From Saprospiraceae bacterium (GTDB taxonomy: Bacteria; Bacteroidota; Bacteroidia; Chitinophagales; Saprospiraceae), in the NCBI GenBank assembly GCA_020629965.1, contig JAHDCG010000010.1:29649-79700 (forward strand): a DNA stretch of 50,052 nt, read 5' to 3'. The number at the start of each line of letters is the position of its first letter. Positions within the stretch are counted from its first letter, which is position 1. The notes under the pieces are model-generated. The model was given only the letters and a program-made list of their open reading frames with translations, was not told the origin of the DNA and did no database searches. The position numbers were made by a program, and so were the translations under genes. This document shows positions 28,806 through 35,840 of the stretch, piece by piece.

Positions 28806-28842
28806 AAAAAAAGGTTGCCCGAAAAACAGACAACCTTTTTTT
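28806..28842 (-). terminator. Intrinsic terminator after the haloperoxidase gene
   Basis: A seven-A run plus GGTTG (28806-28817) pairs with CAACC plus a T run (28831-28842). It lies just beyond the stop of the haloperoxidase gene on the minus strand and can act in either direction. Confidence 0.75.
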
Positions 28843-28861
28843 TGCAAATTAACCCGAAAAC

Positions 28862-31800
28862 TTAACGCACCACCTCAAATCTGCGCAGCACCCGCGCCTG
28901 CGTTTCCGTTTCCGTCATTTCCAATAAATACACGCCGTCCGTAAAATCGTTCAACTTGATGGTTTGGGAAATCCCCTCGCCCTTTTGCTCAAAAAGCAGG
29001 CGACCCGTAATGTCGTAAACGCGCAAAGTCAAATCGGTACTTTCCGCAAATTCTACCGTCAAATAAGTCTGCGCGGGATTGGGAAATAAGGTAAATGCAT
29101 TGCCGTTCAAATCCGTCACGGAAGACATCACCGCTTCGCCGTCGCAATCTTCGTCGGTATCGTTGTTGACGATTTCTTCCGCGTCGGGGTTGATGTTTTC
29201 GTCGGTATCGTCGCAGTCGCCGTCGATGCTGACAAAGCCCTCGGGAGCAGTAACCGCGCAGGTGTCAACGGCAATTTCCGCGTCGCCGTAGCCGTCCGCG
29301 TCGTTGTCGAGGTAGTAGGTAAATGTCTCGAAACCTTCGTTCAGCATCCCGTCGCAGTTATTGTCGAAAGCGTCGCAAATTTCTTCCGCATCGGGGTTGA
29401 TTTCCGCTCGCGTATCGTCGCAATCGAGGTCGTTGGTGACGAAGCCGATGGGGGCAACGGACTCGCAGGTATTGGAAGTTACCGCCGCGTCGCCGTAGCC
29501 GTCATTATCGCCGTCGGCGTAATAAGTGAAGGTTTCCAAGCCGTCGTCGATGAGACCGGAGCAGTTATTATCGACGTTGTCGCAGATTTCTTCGCTGTCC
29601 GGGTTGACGTCGATATTGGTGTCGTCGCAGTCGTCGCCGTTGGTCACAAAACCCGCCGGCGCGACCAAGGCACAGGTGTCGAGCGCGGTCGCTAAGGCGC
29701 CGTAGCCGTCGCCGTCTTCATCGCGATAGTAGATGAAAGTTTCCAAGCCGTCGTCAATCATTGCGTTGCAGTCGTTGTCGAGGTTGTCGCAAATTTCGGG
29801 CGAGTCGGGATTGACATTCGGGTTGGTATCGTCGCAATCGTCCGCATTCGCCACAAAGCCTTCCGGTGCCGTCGCGGCGCAGGAGTTGAGCGGAAATGCC
29901 GCCGCCCCGAAACCGTCATTGTCGGCGTCGGCGTAATAATTGACAAATTCCAAACCGTCGTCGATTAAATCATTGCAGTCATTATCCAGATTATCGCAAA
30001 TCTCCGGCGAGTCGGGGTTGACATTCGCATTCATATCGTCACAATCTTCAAAGTCAAAAAAGCCGTCTTGGTCCGCATCGACAAAAAAGAAAGTTTCCGC
30101 CAAATCGACCGCGTCATTACCGATGTCGATACCAATCAGGCGACCGGGAATATCATCCGCCGGCGGGTGAATACCGCCCCAAATGCGCGAAAGACTCGTT
30201 TGGTCACTTGCATCGCGGTAAGTCGCCCACTGCAAAGTAATGTCCTGACTCGGCCCGTCTTCAAAGACTAAAAATTGATTTTGCGGTGCCTCGAAAACGC
30301 CCATCCCGCCGGGGAAATAAGCATCGCCGGTCAAGGTCTCCAAAACCTGCGCCGCCGCGCTGCTGTAAGTCGAGTGACCGGAAATATAACCCGCAAAATT
30401 CGGCGTCACGAAAGACGGACGCTGATAGGGCCACCAATTTTCGGCACGTATCCAGCCTACACCCGCTACGTCGGTCGCCGGGTTTTGAATAAAATCGGGA
30501 CCGCGCCACGCATAGAGTTTAACCTTGCCGATGTGTTCGCCCTGCTCGCCCTGCAGCTCGAAAGAGTCGTTGATAGTCACCGTGTCGATGAGACCGGGAA
30601 TGAGCGGCATGCCTTCGGGGTCGTAGTTGCTGCCGTTCGGGTCGCTGCTTTGTCCGCGTTCGGCCATGTAACGAATGGCGGAAATCGGGCGCAGATAATC
30701 GTAATATCCTTTGAGTCCCCAAGTCGTCACGGCCGCGTCATGCATTGCGCCGCCCATCGTGAGGTAGGTTTTAACGTCCCATTCGAGGTCATCCAAAATT
30801 TCACCTTCGCCCCGGTAGCGTTTTTCGAATTGCGGGTGGTCGCTGACGTAATTTAAGAGCGTAAACCAGTGACCGGGAGGTGTTTCGGAGTCGGGACCGT
30901 CTGCCCAAAATTCCGCCAAAATGCGGGCGTAATCGCCGCGCGGCACGATATTCGGCTCGTAAGGCAGACCCGTCACGGGATTGAGATCGTGACCGGTGCT
31001 CGGGTCGCCGCCGTTTTCCAAGTCATAAAAATTACGCATTCCCGCCGAGTCGGTCGGGTAGTCGGAAATATCCAAATTACCCAAAGATGCAGGCGAAATA
31101 TCAATCATCACGCCGTCGGTCGGGTCCATGTGCGACGACCAAGCGGAAACGAGCGCGAAACCCCATTGATAATCGCTCATCGTGGTGTCCGTATTCATCG
31201 GGTCGAGCAAGGGCGGAAAACCGGGGTCATGGTATAAATTCCAAAAATTTCCGTCGCGCTCCGCCACGGTCAAGTCGTCTTCGGTGAGGGCGAAAGGCAC
31301 GACATTTCCCCATTCGGGGCTGAGAAAATCGGGGGTGTTGAAGGGAAATTCGTTACCGCTTTGGTCCACAAAAACATCCAAAGTCAGCGGCTGCCAACGG
31401 TTGGGGTCGGTCATATTCGGGTTGCCGGGGTTGTCCGTAATCAGCGGTTCGTTGACGGGTTCGTAGTATTGATTTTCGTAATCGCTTTGCTCGTTGGCAT
31501 TGTCGGTAAAGCCGTATCCGATGATTAAAAAGGCGATGTAGTTGCCTAAATCCGCCGGATTTCCGGAAGCGTAATCGGTGCCGGTGTATTGAAAGTCGTA
31601 GCCCTGCTCGAAGAAAAAAGCATTGAGTTGCGGCATGATTTCACCCGCGCCCGGCGAGTTTTGAAAGCGGTAAGCAATCATGCGGTAAGCCGCGTAACTG
31701 ATAGCTTCATGACGGGCTTCTTCCAAATTTTCCGGCTCGGGCACACCGTTGAAGGGAAAGTTATAATTGTTGTAGGTATTACCCAAAAAGTAGGGCTGCG

Positions 31801-32020
31801 CTACGGTATCGTAAGCCGCCCATGCGTCGTACATGGCAGCAGACACGTGAAAAAGATTGCGGGCGTGTACGGTCGGTCGCGCCAGGTCGTTGCGCACGGC
31901 GGTGAGCAACAGTTCGTTCCATTCACGGGCGATGCTGTGTTCTTGTGCTTGCACATCAGAAAACAAAAAGCAGAAAGCCGTAAAAAAAGCGAGGGAAATA
32001 CGAGTAAAAGTTTTTTTCAT
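28862..32020 (-). CDS. Vanadium-dependent haloperoxidase with MopE repeats and T9SS tail
   Basis: The 1052-residue precursor has a signal peptide (about 1-25). A vanadium-haloperoxidase/PAP2-type helical domain covers about 30-635. Its vanadate-pocket pieces are GYISGHSTYSSAA near residue 540 (the Gly-His pair with phosphate-binding Ser) and SLSRIWGGIHPPADD near residue 613 (Arg and the vanadate-coordinating His). Six DCDD-type units of the MopE metal-binding repeat (ICDNLDNDC with DADNDGFG) run from about 640 to 965. The C-terminus is a T9SS type A domain. Family enzymes oxidise halides with peroxide. The protein is secreted to the cell surface. The combination of domains is directly readable; halide specificity is not. 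Confidence 0.9.
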   Translation of the reverse strand: MKKTFTRISLAFFTAFCFLFSDVQAQEHSIAREWNELLLTAVRNDLARPTVHARNLFHVSAAMYDAWAAYDTVAQPYFLGNTYNNYNFPFNGVPEPENLEEARHEAISYAAYRMIAYRFQNSPGAGEIMPQLNAFFFEQGYDFQYTGTDYASGNPADLGNYIAFLIIGYGFTDNANEQSDYENQYYEPVNEPLITDNPGNPNMTDPNRWQPLTLDVFVDQSGNEFPFNTPDFLSPEWGNVVPFALTEDDLTVAERDGNFWNLYHDPGFPPLLDPMNTDTTMSDYQWGFALVSAWSSHMDPTDGVMIDISPASLGNLDISDYPTDSAGMRNFYDLENGGDPSTGHDLNPVTGLPYEPNIVPRGDYARILAEFWADGPDSETPPGHWFTLLNYVSDHPQFEKRYRGEGEILDDLEWDVKTYLTMGGAMHDAAVTTWGLKGYYDYLRPISAIRYMAERGQSSDPNGSNYDPEGMPLIPGLIDTVTINDSFELQGEQGEHIGKVKLYAWRGPDFIQNPATDVAGVGWIRAENWWPYQRPSFVTPNFAGYISGHSTYSSAAAQVLETLTGDAYFPGGMGVFEAPQNQFLVFEDGPSQDITLQWATYRDASDQTSLSRIWGGIHPPADDIPGRLIGIDIGNDAVDLAETFFFVDADQDGFFDFEDCDDMNANVNPDSPEICDNLDNDCNDLIDDGLEFVNYYADADNDGFGAAAFPLNSCAATAPEGFVANADDCDDTNPNVNPDSPEICDNLDNDCNAMIDDGLETFIYYRDEDGDGYGALATALDTCALVAPAGFVTNGDDCDDTNIDVNPDSEEICDNVDNNCSGLIDDGLETFTYYADGDNDGYGDAAVTSNTCESVAPIGFVTNDLDCDDTRAEINPDAEEICDAFDNNCDGMLNEGFETFTYYLDNDADGYGDAEIAVDTCAVTAPEGFVSIDGDCDDTDENINPDAEEIVNNDTDEDCDGEAVMSSVTDLNGNAFTLFPNPAQTYLTVEFAESTDLTLRVYDITGRLLFEQKGEGISQTIKLNDFTDGVYLLEMTETETQARVLRRFEVVR

Positions 32021-32324
32021 GAGAATACGGTTTGAGAGTAAAACGGCGCAGAAATAATGCGCAAAGAATTAACTGTTAGCGTTCTTTGGAGGAATATATG
32101 CAAAAATTTCACCAAGTGTTATTTTGCAGGCAAGAAAAGTAAAGTCAGAGGATAAAGACGGGTAAAATCGAGGGCAAAAATAAGGATATACGGGAAAAGG
32201 ATTAGTTAAGGAAAGTCAAAAAAGTGTCGGGATTGAGGCAGGGAAGACGAGTTCCGGTTGTTTGGTTAAATTAAAACAAGATTATGAGGATTTGTCATAG
32301 AGATTAATCGAAATTTGAAAGGCA
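32021..32324. other. Intergenic region between haloperoxidase and metal ABC genes
   Basis: About 300 bases without a convincing gene. A 14-codon ATG frame at 32098 follows a GGAGGA sequence, but it is too short and lacks support. There is no remnant of a membrane permease here, although the neighbouring ABC genes would be expected to have one. The stretch is otherwise AT-rich and unstructured. Confidence 0.6.
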
Positions 32325-32382
32325 AAATTATTTGCCTTCGAAATGTACCCTAATCGACCCACATTCCGAAGGCAAATAATTT
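32325..32382 (-). terminator. 21-bp inverted repeat terminator after the ABC ATPase gene
   Basis: The arms 32325-32345 and 32362-32382 match over 20 of 21 bases, with core TTTGCCTTCG/CGAAGGCAAA and a 16-base loop. The right arm overlaps the last bases of the stop codon of the ATPase gene. On the minus strand a TTTT run follows. It serves as a terminator; its length is unusual. Confidence 0.75.
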
Positions 32383-33121
32383 AAATCAACCCCGTCTTAT
32401 GTAAAATCGGCAACTGACTGCGATAGGCTTTCGCAATATTTTCCTCCGAAAAAGTCTCTTCCGTGTCGCCGTAAGCAATGAGTCGTTGATTGAGTAAAAT
32501 GACTTTATCGAAATATTCGTTAACCGTGGCGAGGTCGTGGTGTACGACCAACAGCGTTTTGCCCTCGGCGGCAAGTCGTTTCAGGCTTTCGATGATTTTT
32601 TCTTCCGTCGTCACATCCACCCCGACAAACGGCTCGTCGAGGAGGAAAATCTCGGCTTCCTGCGCCATGGCACGGGCAATGAAAACGCGCTGCTGCTGCC
32701 CGCCGGACAGTTCGCCGATTTGTCGGTCTTTGAGTTTTTCGATGCCGAGGTCGCGCATGGCTTGCAGGGCGATTTCGCGGTCGCTGTCATCCATCCGCTG
32801 AAACATTTTTTTGTGCGGATACCTGCCCATCAATACAATGTCATAAACCGTCGCCGGAAAAGTCCAATCCACATCATCGCGCTGCGGCACGTACACGACG
32901 CGCTTGCGCTCGGCTTCAATGCTTTTACCCTCAATAAAAATTTTGCCGGAGTTGGTGTCGATTAAACCTAAAATTGCCTTAAAAAGCGTGGATTTTCCCG
33001 CACCGTTCGGGCCGATGAGACCGTAAATCAAACCGGGTTCGATGTCGAGGTAGATGTTGGTCAGGACGCGCTTGCGGTCGTAGCTGACGGAGAGACCTTT
33101 GACGGAGATGGTGGATTCCAC
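32381..33121 (-). CDS. Manganese/zinc ABC transporter, ATP-binding protein
   Basis: The 246-residue ATPase has Walker A GPNGAGKST near residue 38, a Q-loop QRDDVDW near residue 80, the ABC signature LSGGQQQR near 138, Walker B IFLLDEP near 158 and the H-loop histidine in VVHHDLATV near 192. The overall sequence fits the Mn/Zn (MntB, ZnuC, TroB) class. It acts on the inner face of the inner membrane. The substrate-binding protein gene lies 50 bases upstream on the same strand. No permease follows: the next gene is an unrelated haloperoxidase 360 bases away. The metal is inferred from neighbours. Confidence 0.92.
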   Translation of the reverse strand: MESTISVKGLSVSYDRKRVLTNIYLDIEPGLIYGLIGPNGAGKSTLFKAILGLIDTNSGKIFIEGKSIEAERKRVVYVPQRDDVDWTFPATVYDIVLMGRYPHKKMFQRMDDSDREIALQAMRDLGIEKLKDRQIGELSGGQQQRVFIARAMAQEAEIFLLDEPFVGVDVTTEEKIIESLKRLAAEGKTLLVVHHDLATVNEYFDKVILLNQRLIAYGDTEETFSEENIAKAYRSQLPILHKTGLI

Positions 33122-33171
33122 TTTTGAGATTTTAGATTTTAGACGTTAGATTTTAGACTCCGTTTTGACTT
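33122..33171. repeat. Heptamer array, TTAGA core (copy 2)
   Basis: The whole 50-bp gap between the binding-protein stop and the ATPase start is filled by 7-nt units with core TTAGA and changing dinucleotides (TT, TT, CG, TT), ending CTCCG as in the array at 526. In gene orientation the array is inverted (TCTAA units). Confidence 0.75.
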
Positions 33172-34173
33172 TTACATTTGCTTTGCTACCACAAAGAAGC
33201 CGCCGATGAGCAGGATGCCGAGAATGCCCCACAGCAGCCAATTCGTGCCGGAGTTTTCTTCTTCCGCCGTGACTTCGGGTTTTGCTTTTTCTTTGCTCAA
33301 TGCTTTGACAATGGTATCGGTGTTGTGTTTGAGCATGTCGAGATAGGAGGGCGCGGGGCTGTTTTTATCGCCGAGGCTGTCACTGTACAGTTGCCCGCCG
33401 ACGGTGACGTTGTTATCGGCGGCAAGTTGTTCGAGCAGTTTGGGATTGATGGTACTTTCGATGAAGACGGAAGGCACGCCGCTGTCTTCGATGGTTTTGA
33501 CGAGGCGTCTCATATCGGAGGTCTGCACCTGTGCGTCGGTCGAGGTGCCGAGTACGCTTTCGAGGCGCAGACCGTAGCGGCGACCGTAGTACTGAAAGGC
33601 ATCGTGCGAGGTAATCAAAATGCGCTGTTTGACGGGGATGGTGTTGACGGCTTTTTGAATGTAAGCGTCCGTATCTTCGAGTTGCTGACGGTAAACGCCG
33701 TAGTTAAACTCGAATTGCTCTTTTAAATCGGGGCGCAACTTGACCAAAGCGTTTTTGACATTTTCTATGTAGCGCAAACCGTTATTCGCATCCATCCAGG
33801 CGTGCGGGTCAGTGGAACCGGCGTAAGTCTGACTGCCGATAGGCGTGATGCCCTCGGTGATGAGGACGATTTCGGCGCGGGTACCGGAGTTTTCGATGAG
33901 TTCGCCGAGCCAACCTTCGAAGGTCAGTCCGTTTTTGAGAATTAAATCCGCATCGGCGATGAGTTGGGCGTCGCTCGGCGTGGGTTCGTAGATGTGCGGG
34001 TCGCCGCCGATGGGCACGACGCTTTCGATGCGAACTTCGTCACCGGCGATGTTTTCTGCCATGTCGGCGAAGATGGAAGCGGTGGCGACGACGAGAGGTT
34101 TTTCCGGTTCGGCTTGGGCGGAAAGGGTGGTGAGGGTGAAGAAAGTGAAGAGGAGGAGAATTAGTTTTTGCAT
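33172..34173 (-). CDS. Metal ABC transporter substrate-binding protein (MntA/ZnuA type)
   Basis: The 333-residue protein has a signal peptide (about 1-20). It has the cluster 9 metal-binding fold: GGDPHIYEPTPSD near residue 57 (first His), DPHAWMD near 122 (second His), VFIESTINPK near 235 (Glu) and LYSDSLGD near 262 (Asp). This H-H-E-D set is typical of Mn-type binding proteins. No His-rich loop is present, which argues against ZnuA. A C-terminal transmembrane helix (about residues 309-330, LLWGILGILLIGG) follows a linker; most bacterial binding proteins lack this. It probably anchors the protein in the inner membrane facing the periplasm. Confidence 0.92.
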   Translation of the reverse strand: MQKLILLLFTFFTLTTLSAQAEPEKPLVVATASIFADMAENIAGDEVRIESVVPIGGDPHIYEPTPSDAQLIADADLILKNGLTFEGWLGELIENSGTRAEIVLITEGITPIGSQTYAGSTDPHAWMDANNGLRYIENVKNALVKLRPDLKEQFEFNYGVYRQQLEDTDAYIQKAVNTIPVKQRILITSHDAFQYYGRRYGLRLESVLGTSTDAQVQTSDMRRLVKTIEDSGVPSVFIESTINPKLLEQLAADNNVTVGGQLYSDSLGDKNSPAPSYLDMLKHNTDTIVKALSKEKAKPEVTAEEENSGTNWLLWGILGILLIGGFFVVAKQM

Positions 34174-34329
34174 TTTTTACTCTGATTTTTTTATGCTGAT
34201 TGGTTAGGATTTCTTAGGATTTTACGCTGATTTTTTACGCTGACCCCATACAGTTGTCGGGGTGATTTTTTAAGATTTGCGTCCTGTCCCGTACTTCAGT
34301 CGGGATGATTTTTTCTGACTCAAATCGCT
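34174..34329. repeat. Repeat-filled gap with two tandem hairpin units
   Basis: Two related units, each a short GC hairpin then TGATTTTTT, occur in tandem: CCCC/GGGG at 34244-34247 with 34259-34262, and TCCCG/CGGGA at 34287-34291 with 34301-34305. Upstream of them the sequence repeats ACGCTGA and TTAGGA every 10-14 bases, up to the start codon of the binding-protein gene. On the plus strand the hairpins resemble terminators, yet both neighbours are on the minus strand. Confidence 0.6.
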
Positions 34330-35004
34330 CTACTTTCTTTGCACATATAGATTTCTGCACACTTTTTCGGACAGGACAATTTCCGTTTTTCCGTTCAGTA
34401 AAATTTTCAGGCTTTGGTCGTAGGGGAATTTTTCTAAAATTTCCACTTTACTGCCGAGCATCAGGTTTTGCTGTGTCAGATATTGCAAAAATTGCTCGCT
34501 GTCATCCTGTACGCCGACGACGGTGGCTTTGTCGCCTTTCGCGGCGTTGAAAAGGTTGATTTGACGGCGAAAAGTAAACTCGCCGGCGGCATTCGGAATG
34601 GGTTCGCCGTGGGGGTCGAATTTCGGATTGCCCAAAAAATTATCCAGTTTTTCTACCAACTCGGGTGACTTGATGTGCTCTAATTGCTCCGCAATATTGT
34701 GCACTTTATCCCAGGAAAAATTCAGCTTTTCTACTAAAAAGGTTTCCCACAGCCGATGTTTACGCAGCAGTTGCGTGGCGATGGTTTTGCCGTTTTCGGT
34801 GAGCGTCACACCTTTATACTTCTCATAAAAAATCAGGTCTTTTTCCGCCAAACGCTTCAACATATCCGTCACCGAGGCGGCGGAAGTCTGCAAAATCGCC
34901 CCGATATTATTGGTGCCGGCGGGCTTCTCTTCTTTTTCACAAATTGTAAAAATGGCTTTCAGGTAATTCTCTTCGGTTTGGGACAGTCGATGCGTCATAT
35001 TCAA
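34330..35004 (-). CDS. mntR: DtxR/MntR-family metal-dependent regulator
   Basis: The 224-residue protein has an N-terminal DtxR-type winged helix (about residues 1-75) including LSQTEENYLKAIF and TNNIGAILQTSAASVTDMLK. A dimerisation/metal-binding region (about 75-140) has the HKRHRLWE-like LRKHRLWETFLVEKL. A C-terminal FeoA/SH3-like domain (about 155-224) ends in CRNLYVQRK. Such regulators bind Mn(II) or Fe(II) and repress uptake genes. It lies upstream of the Mn/Zn binding protein and ATPase genes. A palindromic operator in its own promoter (35043-35062) predicts autorepression. MntR is favoured over IdeR because of the neighbouring transporter. Confidence 0.88.
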   Translation of the reverse strand: MNMTHRLSQTEENYLKAIFTICEKEEKPAGTNNIGAILQTSAASVTDMLKRLAEKDLIFYEKYKGVTLTENGKTIATQLLRKHRLWETFLVEKLNFSWDKVHNIAEQLEHIKSPELVEKLDNFLGNPKFDPHGEPIPNAAGEFTFRRQINLFNAAKGDKATVVGVQDDSEQFLQYLTQQNLMLGSKVEILEKFPYDQSLKILLNGKTEIVLSEKVCRNLYVQRK

Positions 35005-35031
35005 GGATGTATAAATTTAATTTTCGGACAG

Positions 35032-35062
35032 CAAAGATATGATTTTTAGATAAATCTAAAAA
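35032..35062 (-). promoter_or_regulatory. mntR promoter with overlapping palindromic operator
   Basis: On the minus strand the -7 box TATCTTTG occupies 35032-35039, 27 bases before the start codon. Immediately upstream, within the spacer and -33 position, lies TTTTTAGAT-AA-ATCTAAAAA (35043-35062), a palindrome with perfect 9-bp arms and a 2-bp centre. Its shape and sequence resemble MntR-type operators (TTTAGG..CCTAAA). Binding there would block RNA polymerase. The match to a Mn regulator is inferred from the adjacent gene. Confidence 0.75.
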
Positions 35063-35097
35063 TAGTTGATGGTTGATAGTTGATGGTTGATGGTGGG
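35063..35097. repeat. Heptamer array, GGTTG core (copy A)
   Basis: Four 7-nt units TAGTTGA, TGGTTGA, TAGTTGA, TGGTTGA, then TGGTGGG, directly adjoining the mntR operator. It lies between the divergent mntR and pyrR genes. The same core recurs inverted at 41026 and 46604, and in direct orientation at 48207 and 50036. Confidence 0.7.
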
Positions 35098-35132
35098 GGC
35101 AGGAATATTTTCTTACCGTCGGTATATAACGT

Positions 35133-35177
35133 AACGACTCGAACCACTCAAACAAACAATTATCAAACTACTCAAAC
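35133..35177. repeat. Nine-base periodic segment before pyrR
   Basis: AACGACTCG and AACCACTCA stand in tandem at 35133-35150, and ACTCAAAC recurs at 35170-35177. This resembles the leader at 22-48. The segment precedes the pyrR start by about 45 bases. The open frame upstream of the pyrR start reads through it and is not considered coding. Confidence 0.4.
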
Positions 35178-35207
35178 AACCGGCAAACCGTTTTCAAACC
35201 ATTTTCT

Positions 35208-35215
35208 TACCTTTG
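35208..35215 (+). promoter_or_regulatory. Candidate -7 box for pyrR
   Basis: TACCTTTG fits TANNTTTG and ends 5 bases before the ATG at 35221, so the transcript would be almost leaderless. No clear TTTG -33 box was found at the usual spacing. Confidence 0.4.
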
Positions 35216-35220
35216 CGCCG

Positions 35221-35769
35221 ATGATGAAAAAAGGCAGAGTCATATTAACCAAAGAGCGTTTTCAGTTGACTATCGACCGTTTGTGCCGGCAGTTAATCGA
35301 GCAATACGACGACTTTTCCGATACCTGTTTGGTCGGCATTCAGACGGGCGGCGTGTCGCTGTCGGAAAGATTGCAGCAGCGACTGTCGCAGATGTTGGAT
35401 ATGCCGCATATCACTTCCGGCAAGCTGGACATTACCTTTTACCGCGACGATTTTCGGACGGCGAGCAAGCCTTTAAGTGCCTACCCGACCGAGATGGATT
35501 TTTTGGTCGAAGACAAAAACGTCATCCTCGTCGATGATGTGCTGTACACCGGGCGCACCGTGCAGGCGGCGCTGACTGCGCTTAATCACTACGGCAGACC
35601 GCGCCGCGTCGATTTGGTGAGCATGGTCGATCGACGTTTTAACCGCGAATTGCCCATTCAATCTAACTACATCGGCCTCGCCGTCGATGCCCTCGATAAA
35701 GCCTACGTCAGCGTAGAATGGAAAGAAAAACAGGGCGAAGACAAGATTTTGATTTTCGAAAATAAGTAA
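35221..35769 (+). CDS. pyrR: PyrR-type pyrimidine regulator / uracil phosphoribosyltransferase
   Basis: The 182-residue protein has the type I phosphoribosyltransferase fold with the PRPP-binding motif VILVDDVLYTGRTVQAAL at about residues 101-118 and the upstream LVGIQTGGVSLSERLQQRL. The length agrees with PyrR (about 180). Family members attenuate pyr operons by binding UMP and mRNA, and have weak uracil phosphoribosyltransferase activity. An in-frame ATG at 35080 gives 47 extra residues that read through the repeat segment; the ATG at 35221 is preferred. pyrB follows after 71 bases, supporting a role in pyrimidine synthesis. RNA binding in this phylum is not established. Confidence 0.9.
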   Translation: MMKKGRVILTKERFQLTIDRLCRQLIEQYDDFSDTCLVGIQTGGVSLSERLQQRLSQMLDMPHITSGKLDITFYRDDFRTASKPLSAYPTEMDFLVEDKNVILVDDVLYTGRTVQAALTALNHYGRPRRVDLVSMVDRRFNRELPIQSNYIGLAVDALDKAYVSVEWKEKQGEDKILIFENK

Positions 35770-35773
35770 AAAA

Positions 35774-35832
35774 GGAGAGAGGAGAAAGGAGAGAGTCGCG
35801 CACCTCTCCCCTCTCTCCTCGCACCTCTCCTC
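35774..35832. repeat. Purine/pyrimidine heptamer arrays forming a hairpin between pyrR and pyrB
   Basis: Four bases after pyrR come units of core GGAGA with GA, AA, GA. After GTCGCGC come the pyrimidine units CTCTCCC, CTCTCTC, CTCGCAC and CTCTCCT, ending 8 bases before pyrB. GGAGAGAGG (35774-35782) is exactly complementary to CCTCTCTCC (35810-35818), so the transcript could fold into a long hairpin inside the operon. A roughly U-poor continuation argues against a simple terminator. Confidence 0.7.
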
Positions 35833-35840
35833 TTAAAAAA

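Noticed and set aside
32098..32142. A 14-codon ATG frame after GGAGGA in the gap before the haloperoxidase gene
   Set aside because: It is very short, shows no conservation evidence, and Shine-Dalgarno-like sites carry little weight in Bacteroidota.
34244..34316. Terminators for the metal-transport genes
   Set aside because: The T runs follow the stems only on the plus strand, whereas both flanking genes are on the minus strand.
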